Part shown: in pieces, positions 35,484 through 43,825 of the stretch | Layout: the number at the start of each line of letters is the position of its first letter | How positions within the stretch are numbered: position 1 is the first letter of the stretch | Source: Atopobium sp. BS2 | GTDB lineage: Bacteria; Actinomycetota; Coriobacteriia; Coriobacteriales; Atopobiaceae | Direction: 5' to 3' | Assembly (NCBI RefSeq): GCF_000565075.1 | Contig: NZ_JDFG01000028.1 | Span: 57,777 to 121,776, forward strand | DNA: 64,000 bases | Notes under the pieces: model-generated | Seen by the model: the letters and a program-made list of their open reading frames with translations, nothing else | Database searches by the model: none | What the model was told of the DNA's origin: nothing | Translations under genes and position numbers: made by a program

Positions 35484-37196
35484 ATGATTGAGTTCAAAAA
35501 CGTATCTTTCGCATACGGTACGTCAGCTGCAGCACAATCTTTGACTGACTCTGCTTCTAAAGATGCCGTAGGAGCCACTGAGAGCCAATCTCTGCACACA
35601 ATGGCACTAACCCTTGATAACGTTTCATTCACCCTAAAGCCGGGCTCTAGAACGGTTGTGCTTGGCCATAATGGTTCAGGTAAGTCAACGTTTGCAAATC
35701 TTTGTAATGCATCACTTTTTCCTCTATCCGGAGAGGTTTTAGTAGACGGCAAATCAGTGACCGTAGTGCCGTCTACTCAGATTTCTTCCGTTGTGGGAAT
35801 GGTTCGTCAAGATCCAACAGCGCAGCTGGTATGTGCAACTGTCTTTGACGAGGTTGCCTTTGGTCCTGCTAATCTTGGACTGCCAAAAGAAGAGATTGTT
35901 TCTCGTGTTACTCAAACACTGGAGCTTTGTGACATTGCCGATTTGATTGACGCGCCTACCCATACGCTTTCTGGAGGCCAACAGCAGCTTGTTTCTATTG
36001 CAGCAGCGCTTTCAGTGCATCCACGTTATCTGGTGCTTGATGAGGCATTTGCTCAGCTTGATACTCGATTCAGAAATCACCTTTCTAACCTGGTAAATAC
36101 CCTTGTTACAAACGAGATGGGTGTGCTTGAGATTTCTCATTCGTTTGAGTCTCTTCCCGGGGCTGACCAGGTACTTGTTTTGGAGAAAGGCCAGTTAGTT
36201 TGGTCGGGAACTCCCACAGAGTTTCTCTTGGATGCAAATGCAATCGCAAACGCTGGTTTTGATGATGCACTCACAGCAACAGCGCATATAGCTGCACAGG
36301 CTGGCTATAAGTTTGATGTGCCTTTTAACGCATCAGAGTTTGTTGCGTTTCTTATTCAGAACAACCTTGCGTTTGATGCTTTGGATACCCTTGTGTATCA
36401 GCGTGCCCTTGAGGTGGTGCGAGCAAACAACTATGACGGGATCCAGGCGCTTGGCGAGGAACACGAGCTGGCAGTTTGTGGCGTGTCTCACGCGTTTGAC
36501 AGGCCCGTTCTGCATGACGTAACACTATCTGCCACAGGGGAGCTTGTTGTTCTGGTAGGCGCTTCTGGCTCTGGAAAAACAACCTGCGCCCGCATAGCCG
36601 CTGGCCTCATAGAGGCTGATACCGGGCACGCAACAATCGATGCGCGACTGGTGTGCCCTGGAGATGTCGGCATGTGTTTTCAGCGCCCTCAGGATCAACT
36701 CTTTGCCCAAAGTGTTGCTGAAGATATCGCGTTTGGTCCAACTAACAAGGGTTTCTCGCCAGACGATGTTGAGGCGCTTGTCGCGTATGCGGCAGCACGT
36801 GTGGGGCTTGATCAGCAGGTCATGGATGCGTCTCCGCTAACGCTTTCTGGTGGCCAGGCTCGTCGCGCAGCGCTTGCAGGAACGCTGGCCTGCGCAACGT
36901 ACGCGGTGGTGTTTGATGAGGCAACGTCTGGACTTGATGGCGAGGCGCGCTCGCAGGTGCTGCATCTTGCTCGCGAGCTGGCAAACGAGGGCAAAGCGGT
37001 TCTTGCAATCACCCATGATGTAAGCGAATGGCTTCCTTTTGCTGACAGAGTAGTATTTCTCGAGAAGGGCTGTGTTGTTGCAGACGTCAACGTGCAAGAA
37101 GCACAGACAACCCCAGAGATATACGAGGTTGCGCAGCTTGATTGCCCGCTGTTTGTAAGCGTATTGCATGAGCTTTTGGAGGCCTGCTATGTCTAA
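35484..37196 (+). CDS. ECF transporter energising ATPase, two ABC domains fused
   Basis: Powers an energy-coupling-factor vitamin or metal importer. The 570 residues hold two complete ABC units: domain 1 with Walker A GHNGSGKST, LSGGQQQ and YLVLDEAFAQLD; domain 2 with GASGSGKTT, LSGGQARR and VVFDEATSGLD. Most bacteria use separate EcfA and EcfA'. Domain 1 has about 28 extra residues (Ser/Ala-rich) between SFAYG and LDNVSF, before Walker A. The EcfT gene overlaps its end by 8 bp. The substrate-binding S subunit is not in the window, so the substrate is unknown and may be several. Confidence 0.93.
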   Translation: MIEFKNVSFAYGTSAAAQSLTDSASKDAVGATESQSLHTMALTLDNVSFTLKPGSRTVVLGHNGSGKSTFANLCNASLFPLSGEVLVDGKSVTVVPSTQISSVVGMVRQDPTAQLVCATVFDEVAFGPANLGLPKEEIVSRVTQTLELCDIADLIDAPTHTLSGGQQQLVSIAAALSVHPRYLVLDEAFAQLDTRFRNHLSNLVNTLVTNEMGVLEISHSFESLPGADQVLVLEKGQLVWSGTPTEFLLDANAIANAGFDDALTATAHIAAQAGYKFDVPFNASEFVAFLIQNNLAFDALDTLVYQRALEVVRANNYDGIQALGEEHELAVCGVSHAFDRPVLHDVTLSATGELVVLVGASGSGKTTCARIAAGLIEADTGHATIDARLVCPGDVGMCFQRPQDQLFAQSVAEDIAFGPTNKGFSPDDVEALVAYAAARVGLDQQVMDASPLTLSGGQARRAALAGTLACATYAVVFDEATSGLDGEARSQVLHLARELANEGKAVLAITHDVSEWLPFADRVVFLEKGCVVADVNVQEAQTTPEIYEVAQLDCPLFVSVLHELLEACYV

Positions 37197-37965
37197 GTGC
37201 CCCTGTGCTCTGCTTAAGTACTTCTCGCTTGCTTCATTGACAGCGCAGACAAAAATCGTTGCCACTTTTGTGGGTATTGTTGCTCTCTTCTCAGTACAAC
37301 AGCCACTCGCTTTTATGGTATTTGCTTTGATTTGCGTGAGCCTTTTGTGGAGTGCTCGTGTAAGCTTGCCAGAGTTTTTGCGCGTAGCAAAGCCTGCAGC
37401 GTTCATTTTGCTTATATCATTTGTGGCCAATACGCTGGTGTTTATAGGACATCCCGATATCATTTTCTCCGGCTCAGTTGGTCTATCTGTGGCGGGTTTT
37501 TACAGAAGCACCGTAGCCATTGCCCGCGTGTTGCTTGCCTTGGCGCTGGTTTTATCGGTTGCGTCAACAACTACACCTACGCAGCTTGCTGATGGCTTTT
37601 CTGTACTGTTGCTGCCTCTGCGTCTTATTCGTGTTGACGTTGATGGTTTGAGCATTGTGCTCTCAATTGCTCTGAGGGCAATTCCGCTTACCTTAGAAGA
37701 ACTCGACAGAATTAGAGCAGCTCAGAGGGCGCGTGGATTCAATTTTGAATCGGGCGGTATTGTTGAGCGCATCAAAAAGTGGTTTACGCTTTTGGTACCG
37801 CTGACCGTCTCGCTCTTTCAGCGCGCAGATCAGATGGCGCAAACAATGACAGATCGCTGCCTTGGCGCAGCTAAACGTACACGTATCTCTGCAAAAATGC
37901 AGCTTGTTGACTGGGTAGTGTTGCTGCTGTGGGTTGCGCTGTGCCTTGGTCTTACAAGGCTGTAG
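37189..37965 (+). CDS. ecfT: ECF transporter transmembrane subunit EcfT
   Basis: The membrane scaffold that couples the ATPases to the S subunit. ATG at 37189 has TGGAGGCC upstream and gives 258 residues with five to six hydrophobic helices. The cytoplasmic coupling helix carries AAQRARGFNF, the first Ala-Arg-Gly motif; the second is degenerate (TMTDRCLGA). Position rplQ, ecfA, ecfT, truA matches the arrangement seen in Firmicutes. Confidence 0.92.
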   Translation: MSKCPCALLKYFSLASLTAQTKIVATFVGIVALFSVQQPLAFMVFALICVSLLWSARVSLPEFLRVAKPAAFILLISFVANTLVFIGHPDIIFSGSVGLSVAGFYRSTVAIARVLLALALVLSVASTTTPTQLADGFSVLLLPLRLIRVDVDGLSIVLSIALRAIPLTLEELDRIRAAQRARGFNFESGGIVERIKKWFTLLVPLTVSLFQRADQMAQTMTDRCLGAAKRTRISAKMQLVDWVVLLLWVALCLGLTRL

Positions 37966-38075
37966 TGATCTTGCATTGCTGTAGCGGTCTTGTGTCCAGC
38001 AGCTACAATACGTGCGTCAACTTTGAGCCTACGATACAATCACTCTAGCGGGCACAAGTCATTTCAGGGAGCTTC

Positions 38076-38972
38076 ATGAACTCAGAAACATCACAAAATA
38101 TTGCATCAAATTGCAGTTTTGATGCATGCGAGGAGTCTTCGGCTGAGCCTTCAGCTCCTGAGACTCTCGCTGAAGTTCCTTCTGAGCCTGAAGCCACGCT
38201 TGTTATCCAGCTAGGTTATCGCGGCGCTGCATTCTGCGGCTTTGCCGAGCAACCCACCCAGCGCACCGTGGCAGGCGACCTTCGCCGCGCGCTTCAGACC
38301 GTTTTGCGCAGAGAGGTCGAGCTCACCTGCGCGGGCAGAACCGACGCCGGCGTGCACGCCCAGGCCCAGTACGTGAGCCTTCCCGTATACGGCGCTGAGC
38401 TGGCACTGTCTGGCGAGAAACTCGTCCGCTCGCTCACCGCTCTGACCGACGATGACATCTCTATCCGACAACTCTTCCGTGCCCCACAGGGTTTCTCGGC
38501 ACGCTTTGATGCCCAGGCTCGCTCGTATCGCTATCGCATTTGTGCAGGTAGCGCTCGTCCCGTGCTGGGCTGGGACCACGTGTGGTGGTACAACGGCCAC
38601 TTGGACGCAGAGCTTATGGACAAGGCGGCGCAGGCGTTGGTGGGGGAGCACGATTTCAAGAGCTTCTGCAAGGCAATTTCTGCCGAGGGCAAGCCAACGC
38701 ATCGTTTTGTGGAGTGCCTTACCGTTGAAGAAATTGAAGAGGCTGGCGAGAAACTCATTGCAGTTGATATTACGGGCAACGCCTTCTTGCATAACATGGT
38801 GCGTACGATTGTGGGTACGCTGGTTGAGATTGGCCGAGGTCACAGGCCTGTTGAGTGGATCGACGAGGTTCTAGCCGCCCAGAATAGAATTGCTGCTGGC
38901 AGTTGTGCGCCTGCTCAGGGCCTTACGTTTGTGAGCGTTCGCTATCCAGAGGGTGTTTTGCAACCTTGGTAG
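38076..38972 (+). CDS. truA: tRNA pseudouridine synthase A
   Basis: Makes pseudouridine at positions 38-40 of tRNAs. The catalytic Asp90 lies in CAGRTDAGVHAQAQ; RSYRYRI and HNMVRTIVGTLVEIGRG complete the active site. The first 40 or so residues are Ser/Glu/Pro-rich and not part of the family. The gene looks richer in G and C than its neighbours and contains two copies of GGCGAGAA. ATG start with CAGGGAGC upstream. Confidence 0.95.
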   Translation: MNSETSQNIASNCSFDACEESSAEPSAPETLAEVPSEPEATLVIQLGYRGAAFCGFAEQPTQRTVAGDLRRALQTVLRREVELTCAGRTDAGVHAQAQYVSLPVYGAELALSGEKLVRSLTALTDDDISIRQLFRAPQGFSARFDAQARSYRYRICAGSARPVLGWDHVWWYNGHLDAELMDKAAQALVGEHDFKSFCKAISAEGKPTHRFVECLTVEEIEEAGEKLIAVDITGNAFLHNMVRTIVGTLVEIGRGHRPVEWIDEVLAAQNRIAAGSCAPAQGLTFVSVRYPEGVLQPW

Positions 38973-39168
38973 CGCTTTCGGTTCTTTGATTGCCTCGCAG
39001 TTTCTGTGCGCAGTGCGGCTTCATCGTCCTTCTCGCGCCGTTTACGAAGTCTTTTCTACCACTTGTATTGTGTGCGGTGGTTTCCTTTGCAAAGAAATAG
39101 CATCATAGAAGAGAGCGTCTTTTTAGGAGCTCTTGCAGAACTGATGAACAGTGAGGCAAGGAGCCAGT

Positions 39169-39909
39169 ATGTTTAGGAAAAGAGAAAGATTTGAGCGCAG
39201 CGATGTTCCGCGTGAGAATCCCTATACCAACGTGATTGGCCTTGCCGTAATTGCCATTGTTGCTGTTCTTGTAGGCATTGTTGTTGTAACTCTTTGGGAT
39301 CGCGCGCAGCTTGAGTCTCACTTGGGAGATCATGGGCTTAACAAGGCTGTAAAGAGTCAAAGTGTTTCAGGTAATCCGGATGGCACTACACAATCTGATG
39401 ATGACTTTCTTACCTATGCCGTTATCAGCACAAATTCGCTTAAGGCAGGGGAGTCGACGCTTCAGTCTGTACGGCTTTTGGTCATTGATCGTACGCAGGG
39501 AACCGGCCATATAGTGTCTATTCCTACTGATGTGTATGCAGAAGTAGACTCAAACGCTAAAACACTGGCAGATATTTACAAAGATGACGGTCAGATCGCT
39601 TTTGTTAGCGCACTTGCTTCTGTCACCAACATTAAGATTACGCACGTTATCATTGCCACAGATGATGTGTGGGAGAAAATCTCGGCACTTTCTGGTTCGG
39701 GCGCTCGTTCACTGGTAAGCAATGCTTCTAGTTTGTTGTCTTCAATGATTACCGATATGAAGCCCAATCAGCTTCTTGAGCTTGTAGAGATTGTGCAGCC
39801 AATTGGCGTGTCTAATCTTGAGCATGATGAAGCTCCTGTTGTTGAAGGTTCAAGTGGCACTACCGTTGACCCTACGGCCTTAGGAAAGCTTGTTGGTATG
39901 CTCGTATAG
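39169..39909 (+). CDS. Membrane-anchored LytR-CpsA-Psr-like protein, catalytic residues degenerate
   Basis: A 246-residue protein with a basic cytoplasmic start, one transmembrane helix (about 22-43) and an extracytoplasmic domain. From about residue 95 the order VRLLVIDRTQGTGHIVSIPT, DVYAEV, then THVIIATDDVWEKISAL follows the LCP core, in which enzymes attach glycopolymers to the wall. The conserved SIPRD arginine is Thr here and the later basic residues are not evident, and the protein is short. It may be a non-catalytic relative. ATG at 39169 follows AAGGAGCC; an in-frame GTG lies at 39151. Neighbouring genes are glycosyltransferases. Confidence 0.6.
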   Translation: MFRKRERFERSDVPRENPYTNVIGLAVIAIVAVLVGIVVVTLWDRAQLESHLGDHGLNKAVKSQSVSGNPDGTTQSDDDFLTYAVISTNSLKAGESTLQSVRLLVIDRTQGTGHIVSIPTDVYAEVDSNAKTLADIYKDDGQIAFVSALASVTNIKITHVIIATDDVWEKISALSGSGARSLVSNASSLLSSMITDMKPNQLLELVEIVQPIGVSNLEHDEAPVVEGSSGTTVDPTALGKLVGMLV

Positions 39910-40081
39910 ACGTTATGGGCGTTGTGTGTAGCGCCGCTCCTACAAAACAGGTCAGATGTCCACATAACAGCAGTTAAACACGATGTGTGGAGAGATTTTG
40001 ATAGAATAAAAATGTCTTTTTAATTCACTTTTTATGGGTAAACTGGTATCTAAAATTTAGGACCAGTTTGGGGGATGTGGA

Positions 40082-41122
40082 ATGCACGAGCGCTCATACA
40101 ATCCACATATGATTTCGGTTCTCATGGCCGCTGATAATGATGCTGATGCTATTAGAACGGTAATTAGGCAACTTCAAGAGCAGACATACCCTCATTGGGA
40201 GCTCATCATTGTTGATAACAGCTCCGACCCTCAGATTGCTCGCATGCTGGATAACCTTGCTAATCAAGAGCCTCGCTTAGATGTCCTGTGCCAATCGGGC
40301 ATTAGCCATTTTGTTGCGCTTGAGATTGCTCAGGGTCGAGCTCGTGGAGCTTATACGCTTACTACTGAGCCTTCTTATAGGTTTAATCCCCATGTTTTGC
40401 AGAAGCTCTATACTGCAGCTACTGCTCTCGGTCCTGTTGGTTCACCTAAAGCGGCAGATATTGTTATTGCACACATGAAAACTGCCAATTCACCTATGGA
40501 ATGCAAAAGGGCTTTTGGTGCAAAGGCTTCTGCATTGTCGCAGGTATTTGAGGAGTCACAGCTTCCTTATTTGACGTCTATGAGCGGAAAGCTGTGCTCA
40601 ACGCGTATTTTGACCGATATCAAACATGAGCCAGAGACTGATGGTGAATGCAATTTTGTAGGCTATTGTTTTGAGATTGCAAAAAACATCACGTACGCTC
40701 CTGAAGCAATTTTTGTTGATGTACCAGCAGATTCTTCTAAGAAAGAAGAAACTATTACTGCCGCTATGGATAAACTTACCCAAGAGCGTCAGGCACTTGG
40801 TGCTCTTGCCAAGCATCTTGGCTTTGCAAACTCCAAGAAAGTTCAAAAGTTGATTAGTCGTTATCTGATCAGCAAGCTTCTTAAAAACATGTATCCCGTT
40901 TTTAACGGAGAATCCCAGCTTAGCCATGAGGAAAAAGAAAATCTAATTGTTAAGATTCTTTCTAATCCTGTAGCTCATCTGATTGTTACTGAAGCAACTT
41001 CTCCGCGATTGGTTGCTCATGCTTTGCTTGGTGCCATTTTGTCTACCACAGTACAGGCACGCTATGCCTATGCACGAAGAGCTGTATGGTACGCACGCTT
41101 TATGCGTATACCACTTGCGTAA
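40082..41122 (+). CDS. Glycosyltransferase family 2-like protein lacking the DXD motif
   Basis: A 346-residue protein whose N-terminal half follows the GT-A fold of family 2 (MISVLMAADNDADAIRTVIR, then HWELIIVDNSSD). Where active enzymes have a DXD/DSDD metal motif after the ARG(E/A)Y strand, this one reads ARGAYTLTTEPSYRFNP, so metal-dependent transfer is doubtful. The C-terminal half is helical and not recognised. The ribosome site is weak (GGGGGATGTGG). TAAAAT-type sequence upstream could be a -10. Probably cell-surface polysaccharide related, by context. Confidence 0.65.
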   Translation: MHERSYNPHMISVLMAADNDADAIRTVIRQLQEQTYPHWELIIVDNSSDPQIARMLDNLANQEPRLDVLCQSGISHFVALEIAQGRARGAYTLTTEPSYRFNPHVLQKLYTAATALGPVGSPKAADIVIAHMKTANSPMECKRAFGAKASALSQVFEESQLPYLTSMSGKLCSTRILTDIKHEPETDGECNFVGYCFEIAKNITYAPEAIFVDVPADSSKKEETITAAMDKLTQERQALGALAKHLGFANSKKVQKLISRYLISKLLKNMYPVFNGESQLSHEEKENLIVKILSNPVAHLIVTEATSPRLVAHALLGAILSTTVQARYAYARRAVWYARFMRIPLA

Positions 41123-41172
41123 GTAACTTCGTGTAAGGTTGGCCGGTATTTGACAGCTTGATGTTGCCGGCT

Positions 41173-42339
41173 TTAACGCCTGTCCATGAGCGATTTAAAC
41201 GTCTGTGCAATGCCGTCATTTTTGACACGGAAAAATCCCTCTTTGGCTAGATAAGCATAGCGAGCAAACTTATCATCTTTAGGCAAAGCAATACCTCGCA
41301 CTTGTGCAAAGAAAGCTTTTCCAGAGCCTGAGATTGCTGGGTTTTCAAACACGTGCTTTGCATCCATGCGCTCAAAGCTCTTGGCGAGAAGATCGCGCAC
41401 TTCTGAGTCAATCTGACCTGCAGCATCATGTTCTTCTCGCCAGACAAGTGCGTCTTTTGTAAGCAGTGCGTAGTTGATGCCGCGCAGCGTGAGCGCGTTG
41501 AGCGCTACGTCTGAGGTGATGTTGCGTGCATCCACAACGTCCATCATGTCATTCCAGCGCTCAAGCGGAATTTTGGGCTGACGCTGCGCAAAGGTGGCAG
41601 CTTCTGCATAGCCATTCTCGCGATAGTTATAAAGCGCAGAGTCTGTGTACACTATGCGAGCTTCGCAGCAATGTGAGGCAATAAGGAAGGGGTTGTCAAC
41701 CCAGCCTGCACCAGGGACTTCTTTAAAGCTGATGTTGTTCTGGGTCAAGAATTCTTTGCGATAGAGTGCTGTCCAAATGGCAGGATGGTGCAACAGAAGC
41801 TGAGCCATCTGGTCAATAGAACAGGGCTGATGCTTGGGTTTGACGCGGCCCTTATAAGCGCATGGAATCCTGTGCTCGCCAGAACCAGCAGCATTCTTTA
41901 CCTGCGACTTTGCTCCTGCTCGACCGTTTTTCTGATTGCCAAACACACGCCAATACGCAGAACGTGCAATATCTACCTGGTCTTCTCCGCCGTTTGCTTG
42001 GATAAGATCAACAAGCTCTTGAACCATAGTTGGCTCAAGGTAATCGTCAGGCTCAACAATTCCTACCCATGTGCCGTGAGCTGCGGCAATACCACGATTA
42101 CATGTTTTTCCGTAACCTTCGTTTGCTTTATCTATGATGACAAGGCGCCCATCGCGGGCAGCATATGCTTCTAAAAGAGCTAAAGACGAGTCAGTTGAGC
42201 CGTCGTTTAAGCAGATAATCTCCAGGTTGGTATAGCTCTGCGATTGAATGCTTGCCAGGCACTGCTCCAGATAATCCTGAACGTTATATATAGGCACAAC
42301 AAGAGAAACCAAGGGTTGGTGGTTTTGCGTGTGACTCAT
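41173..42339 (-). CDS. Family 2 glycosyltransferase
   Basis: A 388-residue cytoplasmic enzyme with VSLVVPIYNVQDYLEQCLAS, LEIICLNDGSTDSSL and the metal motif EPDDYLEP, typical of GT2 enzymes building surface polysaccharide. ATG on the minus strand is preceded by AAAAGGAG. It is transcribed towards the preceding glycosyltransferase and divergently from the next one, across a 73-bp gap. Acceptor and sugar cannot be told from sequence. Confidence 0.88.
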   Translation of the reverse strand: MSHTQNHQPLVSLVVPIYNVQDYLEQCLASIQSQSYTNLEIICLNDGSTDSSLALLEAYAARDGRLVIIDKANEGYGKTCNRGIAAAHGTWVGIVEPDDYLEPTMVQELVDLIQANGGEDQVDIARSAYWRVFGNQKNGRAGAKSQVKNAAGSGEHRIPCAYKGRVKPKHQPCSIDQMAQLLLHHPAIWTALYRKEFLTQNNISFKEVPGAGWVDNPFLIASHCCEARIVYTDSALYNYRENGYAEAATFAQRQPKIPLERWNDMMDVVDARNITSDVALNALTLRGINYALLTKDALVWREEHDAAGQIDSEVRDLLAKSFERMDAKHVFENPAISGSGKAFFAQVRGIALPKDDKFARYAYLAKEGFFRVKNDGIAQTFKSLMDRR

Positions 42340-42412
42340 CTAAACTCCTTTTGATTGCTGCTCTATACTATAGAGGCACTCACCCACTCACGAAGTCACA
42401 TTTTGGGGAAAT

Positions 42413-43402
42413 ATGAAGCGCACTGCTCTTGTCATAGTTACCTTCAAACGCCAGGAACTGCTCTCTAACCTGCTTAATTCCATTACGCAGCTTACGCAGG
42501 CACCATGGCGCATCATTGTTGTGGACAACGAGAACTCCTCTGAAACAGCCTCACTTGTGTCTGACTTTTCCGAGAAGGTCAAAACCTTGTGGGGAGAAAC
42601 CACTACAGATCCTGATGTCCACGGGGGCACTAATCGCGTGTGCTATGTGCCTATGGAGCAAAATACCGGCGGTTCCGGTGGTTTCTCTGAGGGTGTGCAC
42701 GTAGGTTATGAGCTGGGCGCTGAGTGGTTCTGGGTTATGGACGATGATGTTGCCGTGCTGCCTGATGGTCTTGATAAGCTTGACGCATGGTCAGACAAGG
42801 CCGAGGTCATCCAGGGCCAGCGCTACGACTTTGATGGCGGTCCTTTCTTCTGGCAGTATCGTTTTAGTACCGCTTTGGGCATCTATAATCCGCTGGCAAA
42901 GGCCGGTTTTGATGGCGTTGCGTACCGTGAGTGCAATGTTATGTGCTTTGAGGGCGCCTGCTTTAAGCGCTCTGTAGTGCAGAAGATTGGCCTGCCTGAT
43001 GCACGTTTCTTTATCTACTGGGACGATGCTCTGTACGGCTATTTGGCCAGTAAGGTGACGCAGCCTATTTTGATTCCAGACTTTGTTCTCTCAAGATGTC
43101 GAGAAGTTCCTGGTCAGAGCATTGGTTCTGTGCGTCAGCTTAATTCAACTTCTGATATGACGCGCTATTACATCACACGTAACCGCGGCTATATTGCTCG
43201 TTACTTCCAGGTTCACGGTGATTACAATCCCGTACTCTTTGGTGTTGGCACTGCGCTCACCTTTGCAAAAGAGATTATTCGACTCATTTTGGTAGATAGA
43301 GCGCACTTCTCGTCTGGTCTTTCTCGCCTTATTAAGGGTTGGAAGGATGCACGTCTTATCTATAAAGATGCAACCTGGCGTCCACAACCTCCACTAGACT
43401 AG
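42413..43402 (+). CDS. Family 2 glycosyltransferase, galactofuranosyl/rhamnosyltransferase-like
   Basis: A 329-residue enzyme with ALVIVTFKRQELLSNLL, IIVVDNENSSET, the glycine-rich EQNTGGSGGFSEG, the metal motif MDDDV and the acceptor-site WDD of YWDDALYGYLA. This set resembles GlfT-type and rhamnosyl transferases. Single gene followed by a strong terminator; divergent from the minus-strand glycosyltransferase. Confidence 0.85.
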   Translation: MKRTALVIVTFKRQELLSNLLNSITQLTQAPWRIIVVDNENSSETASLVSDFSEKVKTLWGETTTDPDVHGGTNRVCYVPMEQNTGGSGGFSEGVHVGYELGAEWFWVMDDDVAVLPDGLDKLDAWSDKAEVIQGQRYDFDGGPFFWQYRFSTALGIYNPLAKAGFDGVAYRECNVMCFEGACFKRSVVQKIGLPDARFFIYWDDALYGYLASKVTQPILIPDFVLSRCREVPGQSIGSVRQLNSTSDMTRYYITRNRGYIARYFQVHGDYNPVLFGVGTALTFAKEIIRLILVDRAHFSSGLSRLIKGWKDARLIYKDATWRPQPPLD

Positions 43403-43407
43403 CCACC

Positions 43408-43436
43408 AAAGCCGACATTTTGTGTCGGCTTTTTTA
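43408..43436 (+). terminator. Terminator after the glycosyltransferase gene
   Basis: AAAGCCGACA and TGTCGGCTTT pair around TTTTG, then more T. Six bp after the stop codon. Confidence 0.92.
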
Positions 43437-43825
43437 GTCCCCAAACGCTCAACAAAAGTGAGCGCTGAGGGACGAATTGTGGGGCATTTGTGAAAGGCGA
43501 CGAATGCCTACATACAAAAAATCGAATTATTTTTTGACCATTAATAAATTTTGTAATTAGCGAACTTTCTAGCTAATTTTCTACCTGCAGAGATATTGAT
43601 TGCCATAACGTGTCAATACATAATTTTGTATTCGTGTGGAAATTTCACAATATATTGTTATAGTTCTCGAACTCAAACACTATAAGTTGTGGCATAGTAG
43701 TTCCCATCACACAAGCGGGTTCCCAACCACTTCGCTTAGGCAAAAGCTTAGGAACCGCAGTGATAATCCAATTAAACACGCATGAAAGCGTTGCTTTCAC
43801 CAACGTTTGTTCAAGGAGTTTGCAC
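43437..43825. other. AT-rich regulatory gap before nrdD
   Basis: About 390 bp without a gene. It has a CGCTCA/TGAGCG hairpin (43446-43464), a very AT-rich stretch (43515-43600) and the paired NrdR boxes listed separately. The frame of nrdD is open back to 43760 but without a ribosome site. Confidence 0.6.
43647..43690 (+). promoter_or_regulatory. Paired NrdR boxes controlling nrdDG
   Basis: The palindrome ACAATATATTGT (43647-43658) and ACACTATAAGTTGT (43677-43690) match the NrdR-box pattern. Their centres are 31 bp apart, about three helical turns, as NrdR requires. NrdR represses ribonucleotide reductase genes when dATP is high. The repressor gene is not in the window. Confidence 0.72.

Noticed and set aside
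38076..38972. Horizontal transfer of truA because it looks more GC-rich
   Set aside because: It sits in its usual place after ecfT and its sequence is a normal TruA; local composition alone is weak evidence.
43760..43825. Upstream start for nrdD giving 22 more residues
   Set aside because: The extra residues are not part of the ATP-cone and lack a ribosome site; ATG at 43826 has CAAGGAG.
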